Positions 1-7,072 of a stretch of DNA of 54,661 bases are shown one piece after another. Made by a program: the position numbers and the translations under genes. Source of the DNA: Litorivivens sp041625575 (lineage in GTDB: Bacteria > Pseudomonadota > Gammaproteobacteria > Pseudomonadales > Spongiibacteraceae); NCBI GenBank assembly GCA_041625575.1, contig JBFJTG010000010.1, positions 1 to 54,661 of the forward strand, written 5' to 3'. Positions within the stretch are counted from its first letter, which is position 1. The number at the start of each line of letters is the position of its first letter. The notes beneath the pieces are model-generated. The model was not told the DNA's origin, made no database searches, and saw only the letters and a list, made by a program, of their open reading frames with translations.

Positions 1-582
1 AACCATGCCTTCTTGCAGAGAGGCCAGCAGCGCTTCGCGCTCTTCGCTGTTAACGCTTTCCATCACAGCGCGGCGTGAAACCACCACGTTGTTACGCTTT
101 TGATCCAGCTTGATAACTTTAAATTCAAGCTCTTTGCCTTCCAGATGCGCAGTGTCGCGAACCGGACGGACGTCAACCAGTGAACCGGGCAGGAAGGCAC
201 GGATTGAATTCACATCAACTGTGAAACCGCCTTTAACCTTACCGTTGATAACACCAGTAACAGATTCTTCATCAGCGAAAGCTGTTTCGAGTTCTTTCCA
301 GGCCTCTGCGCGCTTGGCTTTTTCTCGTGACAGGCGGGTTTCACCGAAACCGTCTTCTACACTTTCCAGCGCAACCTGCACTTCATCGCCAATATTCAGC
401 GAGAATTCACCGGAGTCGCTTAGGAACTGCTCGCGGGGAATAACACCTTCGGACTTCAGGCCAGCGTGTACTGTGACCCAATCGCTGTCGATATCTATGA
501 TGACGCCGGTTACGATTGAACCGGGTTGCATATCGATGGTTTTTAAACTTTCTTCAAACAGATCTGCAAAGCTTTCGCTCAT
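1..582 (-). CDS. rpsA: 30S ribosomal protein S1, N-terminal part (cut by window edge)
   Basis: This is the first 194 codons of ribosomal protein S1, the RNA-binding protein that brings structured or weak-SD mRNAs to the 30S subunit. The protein opens MSESFADLFEESL, followed by an S1/OB repeat with the family signature GSIVTGVIIDIDSDWVTVH and a second repeat with TGVINGKVKGGFTVDV. The gene runs off the left edge, so most of its S1 repeats are outside the window. The ATG at 582 is preceded only by a poor Shine-Dalgarno (AGGT about 8 bases upstream), as is common for rpsA. It lies 157 bases downstream of cmk, a standard gammaproteobacterial pairing. Identification is secure. Confidence 0.97.
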   Translation of the reverse strand, partial: MSESFADLFEESLKTIDMQPGSIVTGVIIDIDSDWVTVHAGLKSEGVIPREQFLSDSGEFSLNIGDEVQVALESVEDGFGETRLSREKAKRAEAWKELETAFADEESVTGVINGKVKGGFTVDVNSIRAFLPGSLVDVRPVRDTAHLEGKELEFKVIKLDQKRNNVVVSRRAVMESVNSEEREALLASLQEGMV

Positions 583-739
583 GTGTAATTTACCTATTTG
601 GGTAGCAAGGCTACCGTTTCTCGCCGCAAATCCAGCTTATGCGGGTCAATGGGTTCTGCTGAAAATACGCGCCAGCTGGAATCGCAAAATTTTCAACACT
701 TTTAAAGCGACTGCACGCAAGCAAGGTAATTGCCCGCAA

Positions 740-1426
740 TTAGCCGCCAATAAGACCACGTTCGCGCACAATGGCGACAACATGATCAAACACTTCCTCA
801 ATACCCATACCACTACTATCAACGATAACAGCGTCATCGGCAGGCTTTAGAGGGGCCACTTCACGCTCCGAATCTCGCTTGTCACGAGCGCGGATGTCCT
901 CCAAAAGGGCGGCAAGGCTAACATTTTCACCCTTATTAATCAACTGTTTATAGCGTCGCTCCGCTCTCTCCTCGGCGCTGGCGATGAGAAAGATCTTCAG
1001 CGGCGCAGCGGTGAATACCACTGTGCCCATATCGCGACCATCAGCAACCAGCCCCGGCTCACACGCGAATGCCTTTTGACGGCCCAGCAAGGCAGCTCGA
1101 ACGCCAGGCAAAATTGCAACCTGTGAGGCCAGCTCGCCACTGGATTCATTGCGCACCTGATCACTCACGTCTTCGCCTTCGAGAATCACGGCCGTCGGCT
1201 CACCCGGCTCACCCGGCTCAAAGCGCACATCGAGATTGCGCGCCAATTCCGACAATGGCGCCTCCTGATCCAGGGGAATGCCGTGTTTTACGCCGGCCAA
1301 ACCCACCAATCGATATAAAGCACCACTATCGAGCAGCGACCAACCCAAATGCTGCGCCAGTAGCTGGCATAAAGTCCCCTTGCCTGAGCCGCTAGGCCCG
1401 TCAACAGCAATGACCGGCGCGCTCAA
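740..1426 (-). CDS. cmk: Cytidylate kinase
   Basis: CMP/dCMP kinase phosphorylates CMP and dCMP with ATP for nucleic acid and CDP-lipid synthesis. The 228-residue protein has the P-loop DGPSGSGKGT at about residues 9-18, the CMP-site segment LDSGALYR, and the nucleotide-binding DGRDMGTVVF. Length matches the family. The start is inferred to be TTG at 1426: it is the only initiator that places the P-loop at the usual distance, and a GGAG lies 8 bases upstream inside the end of aroA. The aroA stop overlaps it (TTGA), so translation is probably coupled. rpsA follows. Confidence 0.95.
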   Translation of the reverse strand: MSAPVIAVDGPSGSGKGTLCQLLAQHLGWSLLDSGALYRLVGLAGVKHGIPLDQEAPLSELARNLDVRFEPGEPGEPTAVILEGEDVSDQVRNESSGELASQVAILPGVRAALLGRQKAFACEPGLVADGRDMGTVVFTAAPLKIFLIASAEERAERRYKQLINKGENVSLAALLEDIRARDKRDSEREVAPLKPADDAVIVDSSGMGIEEVFDHVVAIVRERGLIGG

Positions 1427-2739
1427 GAGCTTGGCTCCAGTTTCATGCCCACGTATTTGGCTAATTCAACAAAATTCGGAAATGAGGTGGCCACGTTGTC
1501 TGCGCCTTTTATATGAATGGGTGCACTTGCCCGCAAGCCCGCTATGGCAAAGGACATGGCAATGCGGTGGTCGTGATGACATTCAATGGCGCCACCGCCC
1601 ATCACTTGGGGAGACGAACCCTTGCCAACAATTTCGATGCCATCGGGCGTTGGCTGAGCTTGCACACCCAAAGTTTGCAGCCCATCAGCCATGACTTGAA
1701 TACGATCGCTTTCCTTAACACGCAACTCTTCCGCGCCGCGCAGCACGGTTTTGCCCTCGGCACAGGCCGCCGCAATAAACAGCGCCGGAAATTCGTCAAT
1801 GGCCAGAGGCACCTGATCTTCAGGTATCTCGATGCCCTTCAATTGCGCTGAGCGCACACGAATATCAGCAACCGGTTCGCCGCCTACCACGCGCTCGTTG
1901 TCCAACGTGATATCGCCACCCATTGCCCGCAGGATATTGATAACACCGATACGCGTCGGGTTTACACCCACATGCTGCAGGAGAACATCAGACTCTGGCG
2001 CGATGCTCGCCGCCACCATAAAAAAGGTCGCGGACGATATATCGGCAGGCACATCGATATGCACGCCCTGTAAACGACCGCCACCCACAAGGCTGACCGT
2101 GTTGCCACGTTTCATAACCGGATAGCCAAAACCCCGCAACATGCGCTCGGTATGATCCCGGGTGGGCGCCGGCTCACTGACCGAGGTTTCGCCTGTGGCA
2201 TACAAACCTGCCAACAAGACACAGGATTTCACCTGAGCACTGGCCATGGGCATATCGTAATGAATTGCCTTCAGAGCCGAACCACCTTTAATACGCAGCG
2301 GCGGCCGCCCGCCCTCGGCGGTATCGACTGTAACGCCCATTTCACGCAGGGGTTTGGCCACTCGCTCCATGGGACGCTTGTTGAGGGACTCGTCGCCACT
2401 CATGGTAACTTCGAATTTCTGACCCGCCATTAAACCCGAGAGGAGTCTAATGGTGGTGCCGGAGTTGCCCACATACAAATCACCCGCAGGCGCCTTGAGG
2501 CCTTCGCGGCCAACGCCATGCACTTTAACCCGCCCGTTTTCGGGGCCTTCAATTTTGACGCCCATCGCTTGAAAGGCCTTCAAGGTGGCTAACGCGTCTT
2601 CGCCTTCCAAAAAGCCGTCCACCGTGGTGGTGCCATCGGCGATAGCGCCCAACATAATAGAGCGATGCGAAATTGATTTATCGCCGGGCACTCTAATGCT
2701 GCCATTAACGGCACCACCCGGCTGTGCGATGAAATCCAA
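1423..2739 (-). CDS. aroA: 3-phosphoshikimate 1-carboxyvinyltransferase (EPSP synthase), class II type
   Basis: EPSP synthase joins shikimate-3-phosphate and phosphoenolpyruvate, the sixth step of the shikimate pathway. The 438-residue protein carries the four motifs used to define class II enzymes: GDKS (19-22), SAQVK (167-171), RDHTE (194-198) and NPTR (260-263). The PEP-site loop is GNSGTTIR, with Gly94 rather than the Ala of the CP4 enzyme. The start is TTG at 2739, five bases after a perfect AAGGAG formed by the last two codons of tyrA. tyrA ends two bases before it and cmk overlaps its stop, so the three look translationally coupled. In Pseudomonas, tyrA and aroA are fused; here they are separate. 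Confidence 0.96.
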   Translation of the reverse strand: MDFIAQPGGAVNGSIRVPGDKSISHRSIMLGAIADGTTTVDGFLEGEDALATLKAFQAMGVKIEGPENGRVKVHGVGREGLKAPAGDLYVGNSGTTIRLLSGLMAGQKFEVTMSGDESLNKRPMERVAKPLREMGVTVDTAEGGRPPLRIKGGSALKAIHYDMPMASAQVKSCVLLAGLYATGETSVSEPAPTRDHTERMLRGFGYPVMKRGNTVSLVGGGRLQGVHIDVPADISSATFFMVAASIAPESDVLLQHVGVNPTRIGVINILRAMGGDITLDNERVVGGEPVADIRVRSAQLKGIEIPEDQVPLAIDEFPALFIAAACAEGKTVLRGAEELRVKESDRIQVMADGLQTLGVQAQPTPDGIEIVGKGSSPQVMGGGAIECHHDHRIAMSFAIAGLRASAPIHIKGADNVATSFPNFVELAKYVGMKLEPSS

Positions 2740-2741
2740 GT

Positions 2742-3626
2742 TTACTCCTTGGTTTTTACCTGATATTGACTAAGAAAGTGATCATCACGCGCCGCTTTGG
2801 CGCGCGTGAAGGTATCGAGAATTTCGGCGCTGTCGTCCGATCCGATGGCTGTGCGCAGCTCGGCAAGGCGCGCAGTGAAATCATCCATCGATGACAATAC
2901 AGCCTCGCGATTGGCGCGCACGATGTCGTGCCACATCACCGGGTCGCTTGAGGCTATGCGAGTAAAATCCCGAAAGCCCCCCGCAGCAAACTTAAAAATT
3001 TGCTCGGCTGAGCCATTGCTCGCCAGGGCATCAACCAGAGCGTAGGCCAAGACATGCGGCAAATGGCTGGTGGCCGCTAAAACGCGGTCGTGCTCATCAA
3101 CGGGCATGTCCAGCACTTCAGCACCGGTGTTTTCCCACATGGCCCGAATCACGGCCAGTGCGTCTTTATCTGTGGCTTCGGTCGGCGTAAGAATAACGCG
3201 GTGGTTGATGTACAGATCTTCGCGCGAAGCCTCCACACCGCTCTGCTCCGAGCCCGCTATGGGATGACCGGGGACGAACTGCGGCGGCAAGTCACCAAAT
3301 ATTCTACGTGCCGCCTCAACCAAGCTACCTTTTACACTGGCAACATCGGTGACAATCAAATTCTCGCGCATGTAGGGCTTGAGGTCGGCGAGAACTTTTT
3401 CAGCAACTAGCGTTGGCGTAGCGATGACTACGACATCAGCCTTGGCTACCGCTTCACCCAAATCGAGCGTCCAGCGGTCGATGACCCCGAGCTCCTGCGC
3501 CTTGATCAACGAAGCTTCGCGCCGGCCTGTGCCTATTACTTCCGCCACACAGCCCTTCTTCTTCAGTGCCCGCGCCAGCGAACCCCCGATCAGACCCAGA
3601 CCGACTATGGCGAGTTTATTTATCAC
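2742..3626 (-). CDS. tyrA: Prephenate dehydrogenase family protein
   Basis: This enzyme oxidatively decarboxylates prephenate (or arogenate) on the way to tyrosine. The 294-residue protein begins with a Rossmann motif, GLGLIGGSLARAL (about 9-21), followed by the family's catalytic-region motifs GHPIAGSEQSGV and ATSHLPHVLAYAL. There is no chorismate mutase or ACT domain, so it is a monofunctional cyclohexadienyl-type enzyme. It starts with GTG at 3626, overlapping the hisC stop by four bases (GTGA). Its final codons AAG GAG double as the ribosome-binding site of aroA. NAD versus NADP use and prephenate versus arogenate preference cannot be read from the sequence with confidence. Confidence 0.93.
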   Translation of the reverse strand: MINKLAIVGLGLIGGSLARALKKKGCVAEVIGTGRREASLIKAQELGVIDRWTLDLGEAVAKADVVVIATPTLVAEKVLADLKPYMRENLIVTDVASVKGSLVEAARRIFGDLPPQFVPGHPIAGSEQSGVEASREDLYINHRVILTPTEATDKDALAVIRAMWENTGAEVLDMPVDEHDRVLAATSHLPHVLAYALVDALASNGSAEQIFKFAAGGFRDFTRIASSDPVMWHDIVRANREAVLSSMDDFTARLAELRTAIGSDDSAEILDTFTRAKAARDDHFLSQYQVKTKE

Positions 3627-4738
3627 GTTAAGGCACCCAATACCGTTGGCAGCGCATCCAAAAAGCGCTGGTTTTCCGACTCCAGTCCAACAGACACTCG
3701 CAGAAAATCAGGCATGGCATAGACCCCCACGGGCCGCACAATCACGCCTTCGCGCAACAAGCCCTGATATACCTGCGCCGCGTCGACCGGCACCCGGAAG
3801 GCAATAAAATTACCAACCGAGGGTATCCATTCAAGGCCCAGCGCATCAAAGCCCGCAGCCAATTGTTTGAGTCCCGCCGCATTCACCCGGCGACTTTCCT
3901 GTAAATAGTCGGCGTCAGCCAAGGAGGCCTCGGCCGCGGCAAGCGCGACAGTGCTCACATTGAAGGGTGCGCGAACACGATTCAGCAAATCGCAAACCAC
4001 CGCTGAGGAAATACCGTAGCCAATGCGCAGCCCCGCGAGGCCATAGGCCTTGGAAAAAGTTCGCGTAACGACGACATTTGGATGCTTTTCGAGATAGTCG
4101 AGCCCGTTGGGAAACTCGGCTTCAGTCACATATTCGGTATAAGCTTCGTCCAGCACCACAATCACATCATCGGGAACGGCGGCGAGGAAGGCTTCCAGAG
4201 CCCGCCTGCCGACCCAGGTGCCGGTAGGGTTATTTGGGTTTGCAATAAAAATAACACGGGTATCATCTTCAATCGCGGCCAGCATGGCATCCAGATCATG
4301 ACCCCATTCTTTGGCGGGCGTTACAATCGCTCTCGCGCCACAGGCCATAACGGCAATTGGATACACAACAAAGGCATGCGCAGAGAAGACGGCACTTTTG
4401 CCCGGCTCAAGAAAGGCACGAGCGATCAGGTCCAAAACATCGTTGGACCCATTGCCCAGGGTAATTTGATTGGCTTTTACGGCGTATTTTTTAGCGAGAG
4501 CATTTTTTAGCGAAAAGCCGCTGCTGTCCGGATAGAGGTAGATGCCCTCTGCCGCTTTACGACAAGCCTCCAGTGCAAGCTCACTTGGGCCAAGCGGGTT
4601 TTCGTTGCTGGCCAGTTTGACCACATCACTCAATCCCAGTTCGCGCTGCAATTCCTCAATAGGCTTGCCGGCCTGATAAGGATTTAAGGCCTGAACGCCA
4701 GCATTCGCCAGAGCTATAAAGTCACAGGACATACTCAT
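3623..4738 (-). CDS. hisC: Histidinol-phosphate aminotransferase (HisC2 type)
   Basis: This is a PLP-dependent class I/II aminotransferase of 371 residues. It has the N-terminal family pattern VVKLASNENPLGPSE, the NPNNPTGTWV motif, the DEAYTEY motif and the PLP lysine in TRTFSKAYGLAGLRIGYG. HisC converts imidazole acetol phosphate to histidinol phosphate. Copies in this aromatic cluster (hisC2 of Pseudomonas) are also expected to transaminate phenylpyruvate and 4-hydroxyphenylpyruvate, so its main role here may be the last step of phenylalanine and tyrosine synthesis (inference from context). ATG at 4738 or a second ATG six bases later could start it. It lies between pheA (24-base gap) and tyrA (overlap). 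Confidence 0.93.
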   Translation of the reverse strand: MSMSCDFIALANAGVQALNPYQAGKPIEELQRELGLSDVVKLASNENPLGPSELALEACRKAAEGIYLYPDSSGFSLKNALAKKYAVKANQITLGNGSNDVLDLIARAFLEPGKSAVFSAHAFVVYPIAVMACGARAIVTPAKEWGHDLDAMLAAIEDDTRVIFIANPNNPTGTWVGRRALEAFLAAVPDDVIVVLDEAYTEYVTEAEFPNGLDYLEKHPNVVVTRTFSKAYGLAGLRIGYGISSAVVCDLLNRVRAPFNVSTVALAAAEASLADADYLQESRRVNAAGLKQLAAGFDALGLEWIPSVGNFIAFRVPVDAAQVYQGLLREGVIVRPVGVYAMPDFLRVSVGLESENQRFLDALPTVLGALT

Positions 4739-4762
4739 TCCACACAGTGTGTTTTTCCGGGA

Positions 4763-5899
4763 TCAGAGTGCGGCCTTGGGATAGGATCCCAACACCTTGA
4801 TCAGAATTGAATGCTCTTCAATATCGCGAAGAATCTTGCTGATGGTCGCATCCTCACTGTGCCCTTCAAATTCAATGAAGAACACATAGGCCCAGGTCTC
4901 CGTTCGCGAAGGACGCGTATCAATGCGTGTCAGCATGATGCCTTCTTTATGGAAGGGCTCGAGCAACCTAAACAGAGCGCCAGGCTTGTTGCGGGTAGAA
5001 ACGACTATAGAGGTCTTGTCGTTACCACTGGCTGGCACCGATTCGCGCCCAATAATCAAAAAGCGCGTTGTGTTGTCAGCGCGGTCTTCAATATTGGATG
5101 CGAGTTTGCTGAGCGCATATTGTTGCTCAGCCATATCACCGGCAATAGCGACAAGTCCGGGCTCGGCGGCAGCCATGCGCGCCGCTTCAGCATTACTGCT
5201 AACAGCAACACGCTCAACGCCCGGAAAATTCTGGTCCAGCCAATTGCGACTTTGGGCAAGCGCTTGCTGATGGGCACAGATACTTTTGATATTGTCTTTC
5301 GTTGTGCCCTCACCCACCAATAAATGCAGGCGAATTCGCAACTCAACCTCGCCACAGATTTTCAGGGGGGAGTTGATAAAATTATCGAGCGTATGGGCAA
5401 CCATGCCTTCCGTTGAATTTTCAACAGGCACAACACCGTAGTTACACTGCTCGGATTCAACCGCAGCAAAAACGGCTTCAATGGTGGGCTGGGATACACC
5501 TTCAACCGCATGCCCGAAATGCTTTAGGGCAGCTGCCTGAGTAAAGGTACCCTCCGGACCGAGGTAAGCCACCTCCATCGGCTTTTCAAGGGCCAGACAA
5601 GCCGACATAATTTCGCGAAAAATATAGGCCACAGCGTCATCGGATAAGGGGCCCTTATTGGCCTCCTTGATGCGCTTTAATACCTGAGCTTCCCGCTCTG
5701 GCCTGTAAAACAGTAGCTGCTATGTGCTACTCCCATTGTTGCCTGAAGACTCAAACTGCCGCGCCTGTTCAAAGGCCCGCGACTTCACGATTGCCACTTG
5801 CTGGGCACAGCCGGCCCGTCGATTCAGTAATTCATGAATTTCCGAGTCGATGCTATCGATCTGCTCACGCAGCTTGTTTAGTTCAGACGCTTCATCCAT
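4763..5899 (-). CDS. pheA: Bifunctional chorismate mutase/prephenate dehydratase, interrupted by one in-frame TAG
   Basis: The P-protein converts chorismate to prephenate (AroQ domain) and then to phenylpyruvate (PDT domain), with a C-terminal ACT domain for phenylalanine feedback. One reading frame spans the gene from ATG 5899, which overlaps the serC stop by 8 bases. It encodes LREQIDSIDSEI (mutase helix 1), then TAG at 5722-5720, then the family motif FYRPEREAQVLKR, the PDT start VAYLGPEGTFTQAAALKHFG, and the ACT signatures NKPGALFRLL and TRIDTRPSR. The TAG separates the mutase lysine of helix 1 from the RE pair in FYRPERE, so the 59-residue N-terminal peptide alone should be inactive. Possible restarts at GTG 5632, ATG 5608 or ATG 5578 lack a good Shine-Dalgarno. 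The segment around the TAG is about 12 residues longer than remembered homologues. Nonsense mutation, sequencing error and programmed readthrough all remain possible. Confidence 0.9.
5712..5731 (-). other. In-frame amber codon within a small hairpin in pheA
   Basis: A perfect 6-base inverted repeat (AGTAGC/GCTACT, 8-base loop) flanks the in-frame stop; the TAG at 5722-5720 lies in the loop. The six bases after the stop on the coding strand are CAGCTA. This matches the CARYYA pattern known from leaky UAG codons of tobamoviruses, a eukaryotic context whose relevance to bacteria is unproven. Whether the arrangement is functional or accidental cannot be told from one genome. Confidence 0.55.
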
Positions 5900-6971
5900 T
5901 GCGCTGTGCAAAGTCCTTCATATAGTCAATCAAGGCGTCCACCGCCGCTTCCGGGACAGCGTTATACACACTGGCACGCATACCGCCAACCGAGCGATGG
6001 CCCTTCAGATTGAGCAAACCAGCTTCGTCAGCTCCGGTCAAGAAAGCCTTATCGAGGTCTGCACTGGCCAAGGTAAAAGGAATATTCATCAGGCTACGGC
6101 TCGCCACTTCAACGGGAGTGCCATAAAAGCCGCTGTTATCGATATAGCTGTACAGCTTCTCTGCCTTCTTGCGATTCACAACTTCCATCGCCGCAAGACC
6201 ACCCTTGGCCTTAAGCCACTTAAAGACAAGACCCGCCAGATAAATCGCCATCGTCGGCGGTGTGTTGTACATAGACTCGTTTTCAGCCGCAACCTGATAG
6301 TCCATCCCAACCGGACACAGCGGATGCGCCTTACCCAACAAATCCTTGCGAACGATAACAATCGTTAAACCTGCCGGACCGATATTTTTCTGGGCGCCGG
6401 CATAGATCAAGCCAAACTTATTAACATCAATCGGGCGCGACAAAATGGTTGACGACATATCCGCGACAACCGGAACGTCGACTTCCGGCGTCCAGAAGAA
6501 CTCTACGCCACCAATAGTTTCGTTGGGGGTATAGTGCAGATAGGCCGCGTCTTGATTCAGCTTCCAGCTTTCAAAAGCCGGAATGCTGGCAAAGTTATCA
6601 GCTTCAGAGCTGGCAACGACATTGACCTCGCAGTAGCGCTTTGCTTCTTTAATGGCTTTTTTGGACCACTGCCCTGTATTGACATAGTCGGCAGACTTGG
6701 CGTCGCCCAGCAAATTCAACGGCACAGCTGAAAACTGTGCAGTAGCTCCACCTTGCACAAACAACACTGCGTAATCGTCAGAAATGCCCATCAACTCACG
6801 CAGATCCTGCTCGGCCTGAGTGGCTACACCGACAATCTCCGATGAGCGGTGACTCATTTCCATAATTGACAGACCGCTGCCTTGCCAATCCACCAAATCG
6901 CGCTGTGCTTCTTCCAGGACTTCTAAAGGCAATGCCGCAGGGCCTGCACAAAAATTGTATTTACGGGTCAT
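5892..6971 (-). CDS. serC: Phosphoserine aminotransferase
   Basis: SerC transfers an amino group from glutamate to 3-phosphohydroxypyruvate (serine synthesis) and to the analogous pyridoxine precursor. The protein opens MTRKYNFCAGPAALPLEVLE, and has SIMEMSHRS, the phosphate/PLP segment VQGGATAQFSAVPLN and the PLP lysine in YAGAQKNIGPAGLT. Length is 359 residues from ATG 6971. A GTG nine bases further upstream is also in frame, but only the ATG has an SD-like AAGTGAG at suitable distance. It lies between gyrA and pheA as in Pseudomonas. A REPIN-like element separates it from gyrA. Confidence 0.96.
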   Translation of the reverse strand: MTRKYNFCAGPAALPLEVLEEAQRDLVDWQGSGLSIMEMSHRSSEIVGVATQAEQDLRELMGISDDYAVLFVQGGATAQFSAVPLNLLGDAKSADYVNTGQWSKKAIKEAKRYCEVNVVASSEADNFASIPAFESWKLNQDAAYLHYTPNETIGGVEFFWTPEVDVPVVADMSSTILSRPIDVNKFGLIYAGAQKNIGPAGLTIVIVRKDLLGKAHPLCPVGMDYQVAAENESMYNTPPTMAIYLAGLVFKWLKAKGGLAAMEVVNRKKAEKLYSYIDNSGFYGTPVEVASRSLMNIPFTLASADLDKAFLTGADEAGLLNLKGHRSVGGMRASVYNAVPEAAVDALIDYMKDFAQRNG

Positions 6972-7007
6972 GCTGCTCACTTAATAAATAAAAAATTCAA
7001 ATTCTCT

Positions 7008-7066
7008 ACAGGAGCCTGCCCGGCAGGCGAATCCAAGTATCGATCGCCTGCGGGGCACACTCCTAC
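7008..7066. repeat. REPIN-like paired palindromic repeat between gyrA and serC
   Basis: Two 24-base units in opposite orientation (7008-7031 and 7043-7066, 11-base spacer) share the pattern GGAG-N5-CCC-GCAGGCGA and can fold as one long hairpin. The same pattern recurs at 49965-50027, which makes it a dispersed REP/REPIN rather than a local accident. It sits between the gyrA stop and the serC start and could act as an mRNA 3'-end stabiliser or attenuator for gyrA. REP elements of this type are usually mobilised by a REP-associated tyrosine transposase (RAYT); none is present in the window. Confidence 0.75.
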
Positions 7067-7072
7067 AGTTTC

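Noticed and set aside
110..850. 246-codon plus-strand open frame
   Set aside because: Antisense to rpsA and the end of cmk; serine- and arginine-rich shadow translation.
4763..5632. pheA as a naturally monofunctional prephenate dehydratase starting at GTG 5632
   Set aside because: The mutase motif FYRPEREAQVLKR lies directly upstream in the same frame and the GTG lacks a ribosome-binding site (the AAGGAGG 29 bases before it is too far).
5720..5722. Reassigned UAG (pyrrolysine or altered code)
   Set aside because: pyrD, cysH, the YeaC-like gene, mltF and xseA all end with TAG at the expected family length, so UAG is a normal stop; no pyl genes are present.
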